The translations under genes and the position numbers were made by a program. Under the pieces are notes generated by a model, which did no database searches, was not told where the DNA came from, and saw only the letters and a program-made list of their open reading frames with translations. From contig CARXKP010000013.1 of the NCBI GenBank assembly GCA_949096025.1, positions 8,450 through 17,038 on the forward strand: a DNA stretch of 8,589 bases. The letters run 5' to 3'. The stretch comes from an uncultured Eubacteriales bacterium. GTDB taxonomy: Bacteria > Bacillota > Clostridia > Christensenellales > UBA1242. Of this stretch, positions 1 to 5,751 are shown piece after piece. How positions within the stretch are numbered: position 1 is the first letter of the stretch; each line of letters opens with the position of its first letter.

Positions 1-2
1 CT

Positions 3-452
3 GAATATTCATATACAAAAACTCCTTTTTATACTTTTATTAACGAAAATAAAGAAATAGAGTTTTTGTATAACCATAAAAATAGATATAACAATGATAG
101 AGATATTGAGATATTTGTTCGTTTACCTCAAGGTGGCAATTCGCTGCACGAAAGTATAAAAGATATTATGCCATATGAATCGAGAAATAATATTTTTAAA
201 GATAAATATTATAAATTAAAGTCAGATGATGTTTGTAAAACAATTACTTCTCATATGAAATTTGATTGCAATATGTATATTCACCCTACACAGGCAAGAG
301 GATTATCTCCTAGGGAAGCAGCAAGAATTCAAACTTTCCCAGATGATTTTATATTCTATGGTCCACAAAATAGTTGGTATAAGCAAATCGGAAATGCTGT
401 CCCTGTTAAATTGGCACAAATAATTGGAGAGGAGGTAATAAAATATTTATGA
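3..452 (+). CDS. DNA cytosine-C5 methyltransferase, C-terminal part (5' end outside window)
   Basis: The reading frame is open from the window edge to the TGA at 450-452, giving 149 visible residues, so the true start lies upstream. A TTG at 66 is in frame but falls inside the protein and is not a credible start. The visible part holds the end of the target-recognition domain (RLPQGGN near visible residues 40-46), motif IX (HPTQARGLSPREAARIQ, about 94-110, then TFPDDF) and motif X (QIGNAVPVKLA, about 128-138). These are diagnostic of 5-methylcytosine methyltransferases, which move a methyl group from S-adenosylmethionine to cytosine C5. The catalytic PC motif and the SAM-binding FxGxG motif are not in the window. 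The stop overlaps the start of a second C5 methyltransferase (ATGA), so the two are translationally coupled. Family assignment is firm; the DNA target cannot be read from the sequence. Confidence 0.93.
   Translation, partial: EYSYTKTPFYTFINENKEIEFLYNHKNRYNNDRDIEIFVRLPQGGNSLHESIKDIMPYESRNNIFKDKYYKLKSDDVCKTITSHMKFDCNMYIHPTQARGLSPREAARIQTFPDDFIFYGPQNSWYKQIGNAVPVKLAQIIGEEVIKYL
426..436 (+). promoter_or_regulatory. Shine-Dalgarno site for the second methyltransferase
   Basis: GGAGAGGAGGT is a strong purine-rich ribosome-binding site inside the 3' end of the upstream methyltransferase gene. It lies about 12 nt before the ATG at 449, slightly longer than usual. It supports the 449 start and the coupled ATGA junction. 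Confidence 0.7.
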
Positions 453-1516
453 ATCACTTAGAATTATTCGCAGGAATTGGTGGATTTAGGCAAGCATTAA
501 CTTTACTAGGTAAAGATTTTGATTTTGTTCAAAAAACTATTGGTTTTTCTGAGATAGATGAAAGTGCAATAAAATCTTATAAGTCAATGTATGATACGCA
601 AAATGAAATTGAAATGGGAGATATAGTAGAGTTTAATCAAGATATTAATAGAATTAATTCTTTACCTCAGATTGATTTACTTACAGGAGGCTTTCCTTGT
701 CAAGCATTTAGTATGATGGGCAAACAACAAGGGTTTGCTGATATGAGGGGAAATGTATTTTTTCAAATTTTAGAAATTTTGAAGAATAAAAAACCTAAAT
801 ATATTTTACTTGAAAATGTTAGAAATCTAAAATCTCATAATAAAGGTGAAACATTTACTTACATCATAAATTCTATAAAAAAGTGTGGCTACAAGAATAT
901 ATATTATGACATTTTCAACACAGAAGATTTTGGTCTTGCCCAAAAAAGAAATAGAGTTTTTATTTTTGCTACAACAGAAGATTTGAACAATTTTAAATTT
1001 TCAAGCAAAATAATTAAAAATATTTTCTCTAATATAAATGTTAAAACTTCTCTTTTAAAACAGAATTCAACCCATGATATTTTAGAAAAACAAGTAGATA
1101 AGAAATACTATTTATCAAACACAATTAAACCAACAATTTTATCTAATGGAACAAAAACATATCACTCTAAATCGGGAATTAATCCAATTATTGCGAAACC
1201 GTTAACTGCAACAATGGTCAAAATGCATAGAGCATGTCAAGATAATTATTTTAGTGATGGATTTATTCAATCTGATAATCCATTAGAATATTTAAAAAAA
1301 GTTTTTTCGAAAGAAGAACTTTTTAAGCAAGAAATCCGAAAAATCACGCCAAAAGAAGCTTTCATATTGCAGGGATTTTCAGAAGAATGTTTTAATAATG
1401 CCAAAAAATCTGGTGTTAGTAATGCTCAACTATATAAGCAAGCAGGCAACGCTGTAAGTGTAAATACTGTGTATGCCATTATGTATTATTTATTTATTCA
1501 TTTAGGATTGAGGTAA
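449..1516 (+). CDS. DNA cytosine-C5 methyltransferase, full length
   Basis: A complete 355-residue 5-methylcytosine methyltransferase. Motif I (LELFAGIGGFRQAL) is at residues 4-17 and binds S-adenosylmethionine. Motif IV (GGFPCQAFS) carries the catalytic Cys84. Motif VI (LLENVRNL) holds Glu122, and motif VIII (QKRNRVFIFA) spans 165-174. A variable target-recognition region runs from about 175 to 295. Motif IX (RKITPKEAFILQGF) starts near 297, and motif X (QAGNAVSVNTV) is at 331-341. All catalytic motifs are intact and the length is normal for the family, so it should be active. The ATG at 449 overlaps the upstream stop codon, and a nuclease gene starts 4 nt after the TAA. This is the standard layout of a type II restriction-modification operon with two methyltransferases. 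The target sequence is unknown. The recognition region differs from what is visible in the first enzyme, so the two probably methylate different sequences or different strands of one asymmetric site. Confidence 0.97.
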   Translation: MNHLELFAGIGGFRQALTLLGKDFDFVQKTIGFSEIDESAIKSYKSMYDTQNEIEMGDIVEFNQDINRINSLPQIDLLTGGFPCQAFSMMGKQQGFADMRGNVFFQILEILKNKKPKYILLENVRNLKSHNKGETFTYIINSIKKCGYKNIYYDIFNTEDFGLAQKRNRVFIFATTEDLNNFKFSSKIIKNIFSNINVKTSLLKQNSTHDILEKQVDKKYYLSNTIKPTILSNGTKTYHSKSGINPIIAKPLTATMVKMHRACQDNYFSDGFIQSDNPLEYLKKVFSKEELFKQEIRKITPKEAFILQGFSEECFNNAKKSGVSNAQLYKQAGNAVSVNTVYAIMYYLFIHLGLR

Positions 1517-1520
1517 TGTT

Positions 1521-2591
1521 ATGTTTTTTGAATTACATAATGAAAAGAAAATAGCATATAAGCATCTTACTGATGCTGATTTAGGTAGAAGTTCAACATC
1601 AAATCAAACGCATATAGGATTATTTGGAGATGTTTTTACTTATTTACCTAATAGTTTTGAAATAGAAGATTGTATGTTAATATATGATAACTCTGTAGAA
1701 TTTTTATCACTTAATTTTGATAGAATATTAAATCCAGATGGTACATATAGAAGCCCTAAAATTAGAAAAGGTGAGAAAAACATGGTTAGCGTGGTTACTT
1801 TTATTAGAGATAGGGCAAAAGAATTTGCTAACGATATTAAATGGTATTTATTTTGGTTTGGATTAAAAGGTGGACAACCTGTATTCTTTTTGTTTAATGA
1901 AAACTCACAAACATATAAAGAAATAACACTATTAGGAATTGAACTAAGAAATGGTGTCAAAAACAGAATTGAGGAAACTGCACCTCAGTTTACTGCATTA
2001 CTAAAATATTTAGAAAAATTAGTTAATGATGCAGGAGTTGAAATTGCTGCTGAATTAGAAGTGGTAGCACAAACAACAGAAGTAAATCCGAAAAAATATC
2101 GTGAATATGATATGAATAAAGCAAGAGAGGTATTTGCGAAGATTGGAAAAGAAGGTGAATTTTTAGTAGATAGATATTTTGAAGATTTAAAGAATAAAAA
2201 TGAAATTGTAAATTATAATTGGGTGAATAAAGATAAAGAAAGTGGTTTGCCATATGATTTCTATTTTGAAACAAAATCGGGAGAAATTATTTATTTAGAT
2301 GTAAAAACTACAAATTACAAATTCGGTCAAAAAATGATATTTAGTAGTCAAGAAATAAATTTTGCAACATCGACTCATAGTAAATATTGTATTTATCGTG
2401 TATATAACAACGAAAATGGTCAAAGATGCATGAAAATTTGTACAAACGCACAGGGGCTCTTCATGTTTATTCACTGTAAAACAGTTGACTATGAAAATAT
2501 GTTAATTGATATGGCAAAATTGGAAACTGTAAAGTTAGCAATTTTACCAACTCAAGAAGATTTGAATTTTGGGCAACAAATAGTTTTGTAA
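1521..2591 (+). CDS. Probable type II restriction endonuclease, PD-(D/E)xK (DUF3883-like) nuclease
   Basis: A 356-residue protein encoded 4 nt after the methyltransferase stop; the ATG at 1521 is preceded by GAGGT at 1510-1514. The C-terminal part (about 205-295) reads as a DUF3883-like PD-(D/E)xK fold. It has a helix with GEFLVDRYF (Glu213), then GLPYDF with Asp246, then YLDVKTT with Asp260 and Lys262, then a QEINFA helix (Gln277, Glu278) and YCIYRVYN. The spacing fits a metal-dependent nuclease active site. The N-terminal part has HLTDADLGRSSTSNQTHIGLF (residues 15-35). This resembles the LxxxDLGxxxxHQxG signature of B3-like recognition domains in EcoRII-type and BfiI-type enzymes. That match is from memory of the family and is inference. 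Position directly behind two C5 methyltransferases makes a restriction endonuclease the best call. It is less likely to be a methylation-dependent or DNA-repair nuclease. No specificity can be stated. Confidence 0.82.
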   Translation: MFFELHNEKKIAYKHLTDADLGRSSTSNQTHIGLFGDVFTYLPNSFEIEDCMLIYDNSVEFLSLNFDRILNPDGTYRSPKIRKGEKNMVSVVTFIRDRAKEFANDIKWYLFWFGLKGGQPVFFLFNENSQTYKEITLLGIELRNGVKNRIEETAPQFTALLKYLEKLVNDAGVEIAAELEVVAQTTEVNPKKYREYDMNKAREVFAKIGKEGEFLVDRYFEDLKNKNEIVNYNWVNKDKESGLPYDFYFETKSGEIIYLDVKTTNYKFGQKMIFSSQEINFATSTHSKYCIYRVYNNENGQRCMKICTNAQGLFMFIHCKTVDYENMLIDMAKLETVKLAILPTQEDLNFGQQIVL

Positions 2592-2694
2592 ACAAAATTA
2601 AATTTGGTATTTAGGCGTGTGCTTGTATATAACAAGTGGCGTCGCTTCGCTCCGCCATACAAGCACACGCCACAAACTCAATTTTGTTGCAAAA
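2584..2694. repeat. Long imperfect palindrome directly after the endonuclease gene
   Basis: Three nested complementary blocks share one centre near 2642. The outer block is AACAAAATT (2591-2599) with AATTTTGTT (2680-2688), extended by TTTTG (2584-2588) with CAAAA (2690-2694). The main block is GGCGTGTGCTTGTAT (2614-2628), which pairs perfectly over 15 bp with ATACAAGCACACGCC (2657-2671). The inner block is GGCG (2638-2641) with CGCC (2653-2656). Extra bases lie mainly on the left side (2600-2613 and 2629-2637). The palindrome starts inside the last codons of the nuclease gene and includes its TAA. It is more GC-rich than its surroundings. It could be an RNA 3' hairpin, an intergenic repeat or a recombination site. 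The structure is seen directly; its role is unknown. Confidence 0.85.
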
Positions 2695-2745
2695 GAGCGG
2701 TTGCTGGCGGAGCATAACGCAGCCCGCTCTTTTGCTTTTTGTTTT
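2689..2745 (+). terminator. Rho-independent terminator of the R-M operon
   Basis: GCAAAAGAGCGG (2689-2700) pairs perfectly with CCGCTCTTTTGC (2724-2735). An inner GCTG/CAGC stem (2703-2706 with 2720-2723) can form as well. The hairpin is followed at once by TTTTTGTTTT (2736-2745). The T-tract lies only on the + strand side, so it ends transcripts of the methyltransferase-nuclease operon. The loop contains TGGCGGAGC (2705-2713), which is complementary to GCTCCGCCA (2649-2657) in the preceding palindrome. Confidence 0.88.
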
Positions 2746-2910
2746 CTTCTCTCTATTATTCTAGTTTAAACGAATATTCTTTGTTGTCAAGGTTAAAGTG
2801 CATTGCTAATTATTTGAAAAGAACAATAATTTTTACGCAAACCTATGACAACGGCAGAGATATTCGTTTTATTTTGCAGTTAAGAGAGAGTAAGCACAAA
2901 AAAGAAAACC
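2741..2910. repeat. Degenerate fold-back (imperfect inverted repeat) region
   Basis: The two halves of this stretch resemble each other as reverse complements around a centre near 2819. The innermost pair is AATTATT (2808-2814) with AATAATT (2825-2831). Further out, the right half has TGACAACGGCAGAGATATTCG (2846-2866), and the reverse strand of the left half (2771-2788) has TGACAAC, then AGAATATTCG, two bases shorter. A CTCTCT block on the left (about 2749-2754) faces GAGAGAG on the right. Several indels separate the blocks, so this is an eroded repeat or a bulged long hairpin, not a clean palindrome. An open frame of 77 codons crosses the region from a TTG, but it has no ribosome-binding site and no recognisable domain, so no gene is called. 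Confidence 0.45.
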
Positions 2911-2946
2911 TAAGCCGATATTCTGGTTTAGGTTTCTTTGTTTTTC
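2904..2946. terminator. Bidirectional rho-independent terminator
   Basis: AAACCTAAGCC (2906-2916) pairs with GGTTTAGGTTT (2925-2935), including one G-U pair, across an 8-nt loop. The + strand side continues into CTTTGTTTTT. The - strand side continues into TTCTTTTTTG. It therefore can terminate the ATPase transcript, which arrives on the - strand from its stop at 2988, and also any + strand read-through from the R-M side. Confidence 0.8.
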
Positions 2947-2987
2947 CGCTAGTTTCAAAAGTAAGTAACTAATGTTGTGGTTTTTAT

Positions 2988-5579
2988 TTATCCTTTTTGT
3001 AAAAGACTTATAATTTTTTCTCTCAGTCTATCAAGTCTCTTTTGATTAAGTTTTAATAATGCAATGATAATAATTGTTACAAATATAATCGCAAAGAAGG
3101 TTGCGAGAACAACAGCACTACCAGATGTGATTTTAAACAGCGTTGGCAGGACTATTATTGCTACAGAGGTTAAAACTGCAGAAAGAGCAGCAGCAACACC
3201 TTTTAATAGGGTAATAGGCCAGCAAAGTGATGCAAGGTTCAAAAATCCGGTATAGGTCATAACAAGTATAACAAGTGATTGATATTCTTCAGGTTGAAGA
3301 AGATTGTGTTCAGGACCTTGAGAGTGGAAAAGTGACATAACTATTATTACATTTATTACCATCATTAATGCTCTAGGTAATGCTCGTTTTAAGACTTGTG
3401 GTAAAAAGTTACCGCTTATTGGTTTTGTATTAGGCTCAAAGGTTAGTATAAATGATGGAAGACCTATTACAAAGGCTTCAAGAAGAAGCATCATACTAGG
3501 TTGGAAAGGATAAGGTAACCTTACAAATAGTGTAATTATCGTCAGAGTTATTGCAAAGAATGTTTTCATAAGGAAGAGCGAAGAAGAATTTTGTACATTG
3601 TTTATAACCTGTCTTCCTTCTTTAACAACAGCAGGCAGAGATGAAAAATTGCTTTCAAGAAGAACAAGATTTGATATGTTTCTTGCAACTTCACTTCCGT
3701 CAGCCATAGCAATAGAACAATCTGCCTCTTTAAGGGCTAGGGTGTCATTAACACCATCACCAGTCATTGCAACAACTTTGCCTTTGTTTTTAAGTGTTTT
3801 AATAATTGTGTATTTTTGTTCTGGAGTAACTCTTCCAAAAACGGTGAATTGGTCAGCAAGTTGTTCAACTTCTTTTAAACTCAAGTTTTCAAGTGAGATA
3901 AATTTGTCATAATTTCTTACTCCAACTCTGCCTGCAATCTTTGAAACTGTGCTAGGGTCATCACCAGAAATAATTTTCACCTCAACACCATTATCTTTAA
4001 ACCATTGAATAGTTTCAATCGCATCTTCACGAATGTGTTCTTCAATAACGATAAGGGCAAGAAGTGTAGATTTTTTACCTGTCATTTTTTTATCAAAGGC
4101 TTCTTCAGATTCTGCAAATGCAAGAACGCGTAAACCTTTATTTTGATTTTCTTTCATAAATATCAGTTGCTCTTCTGTGAGCGAGCAACCAATGCGGGTA
4201 GGAGCACCAAGAAAGTAAGTTTTTTTGTTTGACAGTTGAGTGATAGAATACTTTCTATCTGATGAAAATTCAACGATATTTAATGCGGCTAGGTCGGTAT
4301 TTCTTCCAAATTCTTTTATCATTGCATTTGATGTGGCATTAGCAGTTTTTTGAACATTTATTACATTTGACAATAATTTTTGAATTGTTGTTTTTCTCTT
4401 TGCTGTAAAAGAGAGAAAATCAACAACTTTCATAGTTCCATCAGTGATAGTACCAGTTTTATCAAGACATAAAACATTTGTTCTTGCAAGCATTTCAATA
4501 GAGTAAAGGTCACGGACAAGTGTTTTTTTCTTTGTAAGTTTTACAACACCAACAGATAATCCGATTGTTACAAGAAGGAACATTCCTGCAGGAATCATAC
4601 TTGTTAGAGCACCGCTTGTTTGAGTAATTTGTGTTTGAATGGTAGAACCGGCAATCGAATACTCTTTAAGAAAGGTAAGTATTCCAATAGGAACTAGGGC
4701 AATACCAATATATTTAATAAGTCTATTTAAATCTTTGAAAAGGTTTGATTGTTGTGTTTTAAATTCTTTTGCCTTTTTTGCCATTTGGTAAATATAATTA
4801 TCTCTACCAATTTTATCAACTCTTGCAAAGCACTCACCAGATACTATGAAACTTCCTGAAAGCATTTTATCTCCAATAGATTTTTCAATAGCATTGCTTT
4901 CACCAGTAAGTAAACTTTCATTAACTTCGACAGAGCCATCAAGAATAACACAGTCAGAAGGAATTTGATTGCCACTTGCTAACTTTATAATATCGTCAAG
5001 TACTAATTGGTCGGCAGGAATATCAAATTCTTTTGCTTCTCTTATAGTTTTAACCATAGGTGTAGTTACAAGCGACAGTTTTTCAACAGCTATCTTTGCT
5101 CGAATTTCCTGAACAATAGCAATAGCAGTATTTGCAACGATTACAAATATGAATATTAAATCTGTATAAGAACCAACAAGCAATAGTGCAACAGCAATAA
5201 TAAGCCAAAGCATATTAAAAAATGTAAATATATTTTTAATAAAAATTGAAGCGTAGGATTTTGATGATTTTACTTTTGTGCTGTTTATAAGAAGTGCTTC
5301 CTGTCTTGCTTTAACTTGTTCCTCTGTCAACCCATTTTCTATATCGGTTGAATATCTTTCAACATTACTTGAAACGGCAGGTAATTCAACTTCAGGTTTT
5401 GTGAATCTCTTTTTTAAATTTTTTCTAAATTTTTCAATGAAACTCTTATTATTTTCTACACCTTCGATAGTATAAAAAAGAATTTCCAATCTTAAATCAT
5501 TTGAAAATTTTCTTGTGTGTCTAATAGTAGTTTTAATAAGCCCTCTTATCTCAGGCTCTTTCACTTCTTTTTCGTTCAT
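2988..5579 (-). CDS. Cation-transporting P-type ATPase, CtpE/CaxP-like
   Basis: An 863-residue membrane ATPase with every core P-type motif. TGES is at 225-228 (actuator domain). The phosphorylated Asp373 sits in DKTGT (373-377), and FSSDRKYS (438-445) lies in the nucleotide-binding domain. ISGD is at 537-540, TPEQK at 585-589 and TGDGVND at 606-612. The M4 ion-site segment reads SMIPAGM (327-333) instead of the PEGL of classic Ca-ATPases. The M6 region has LPYPFQP, then IGLPSFILTFEPN (705-717). These features are typical of the CtpE-like branch, with mycobacterial CtpE and pneumococcal CaxP as Ca2+ transporter relatives. About ten membrane segments are visible: a pair at about 113-156, a pair at about 286-345, and six after 668. 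Substrate is therefore probably Ca2+, but this is inferred from the branch only. The first 70-80 residues are a charged extension before the usual GLTEEQV start of the family. The ATG at 5577-5579 has AGGT 8 nt upstream. Confidence 0.93.
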   Translation of the reverse strand: MNEKEVKEPEIRGLIKTTIRHTRKFSNDLRLEILFYTIEGVENNKSFIEKFRKNLKKRFTKPEVELPAVSSNVERYSTDIENGLTEEQVKARQEALLINSTKVKSSKSYASIFIKNIFTFFNMLWLIIAVALLLVGSYTDLIFIFVIVANTAIAIVQEIRAKIAVEKLSLVTTPMVKTIREAKEFDIPADQLVLDDIIKLASGNQIPSDCVILDGSVEVNESLLTGESNAIEKSIGDKMLSGSFIVSGECFARVDKIGRDNYIYQMAKKAKEFKTQQSNLFKDLNRLIKYIGIALVPIGILTFLKEYSIAGSTIQTQITQTSGALTSMIPAGMFLLVTIGLSVGVVKLTKKKTLVRDLYSIEMLARTNVLCLDKTGTITDGTMKVVDFLSFTAKRKTTIQKLLSNVINVQKTANATSNAMIKEFGRNTDLAALNIVEFSSDRKYSITQLSNKKTYFLGAPTRIGCSLTEEQLIFMKENQNKGLRVLAFAESEEAFDKKMTGKKSTLLALIVIEEHIREDAIETIQWFKDNGVEVKIISGDDPSTVSKIAGRVGVRNYDKFISLENLSLKEVEQLADQFTVFGRVTPEQKYTIIKTLKNKGKVVAMTGDGVNDTLALKEADCSIAMADGSEVARNISNLVLLESNFSSLPAVVKEGRQVINNVQNSSSLFLMKTFFAITLTIITLFVRLPYPFQPSMMLLLEAFVIGLPSFILTFEPNTKPISGNFLPQVLKRALPRALMMVINVIIVMSLFHSQGPEHNLLQPEEYQSLVILVMTYTGFLNLASLCWPITLLKGVAAALSAVLTSVAIIVLPTLFKITSGSAVVLATFFAIIFVTIIIIALLKLNQKRLDRLREKIISLLQKG

Positions 5580-5607
5580 TTAATAATACCTGTTAATTAT
5601 TTTGTCG

Positions 5608-5623
5608 GTTGACTCGAGTCAAC
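5608..5623. promoter_or_regulatory. Perfect 16-bp palindrome, candidate operator of the ATPase gene
   Basis: GTTGACTCGAGTCAAC is a perfect inverted repeat. On the - strand it starts about 8 nt downstream of the start site predicted from the promoter at 5638-5667 and ends before the ribosome-binding site. A dimeric repressor bound here would block the ATPase transcript. The same half-site, GTTGACT, also occurs at the ATPase -35 element (5662-5668 on the reverse strand). No cognate regulator is in the window, and I cannot name a family from the site. Confidence 0.65.
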
Positions 5624-5637
5624 TCCCCATAAATAAT

Positions 5638-5667
5638 ATTATACACTAAATAATAATAGAAAGTCAA
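5638..5667 (-). promoter_or_regulatory. Sigma-A type promoter for the ATPase gene
   Basis: On the reverse strand the -35 is TTGACT (5662-5667) and the -10 is a perfect TATAAT (5638-5643), with an 18-bp spacer. This predicts a start near 5631 and a leader of about 50 nt before the ATG at 5579. Confidence 0.8.
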
Positions 5668-5684
5668 CATTATTACAAATTGAT

Positions 5685-5713
5685 TTGACAAGTTAAGAAA
5701 AAAAAGTTAATAT
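5685..5713 (+). promoter_or_regulatory. Sigma-A type promoter for the tRNA nucleotidyltransferase gene
   Basis: A consensus TTGACA (5685-5690) is followed after 17 bp by TAATAT (5708-5713). Transcription would start near 5720, leaving about 30 nt of leader. The ribosome-binding site AGAGGGG (5742-5748) lies just before the ATG at 5752. Confidence 0.65.
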
Positions 5714-5751
5714 AAACAAAGAAGATATAGTAAGTTTTTAAAGAGGGGTAT

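Noticed and set aside
66..452. The TTG at 66 as the start of a short separate protein
   Set aside because: The frame is open to the window edge without a stop, has no ribosome-binding site there, and the residues continue a methyltransferase recognition domain.
2584..2694. The palindrome as a canonical integron attC site
   Set aside because: The ends lack the required RYYYAAC and GTTRRRY boxes: the candidate ends read TGTAAAC and GTTGCAA. No integrase or second cassette is visible. Only a general resemblance remains.
2739..2972. A 77-codon + strand open frame between the R-M operon and the ATPase gene
   Set aside because: It starts at a TTG inside the terminator T-tract without a ribosome-binding site, runs through a terminator hairpin, and its product resembles no family I know.
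5608..5623. The palindrome as a controller-protein C-box (GACTnnnAGTC)
   Set aside because: The half-sites are GACT-CG-AGTC with a 2-bp gap, not 3. The site is next to the ATPase and far from the R-M genes, and no controller gene is seen.
5609..5637. A second + strand promoter, TTGACT-17-AATAAT, overlapping the palindrome
   Set aside because: The -35 match comes from the palindrome itself, and the promoter at 5685-5713 is closer to the gene and has a perfect -35. It cannot be excluded but is not needed.
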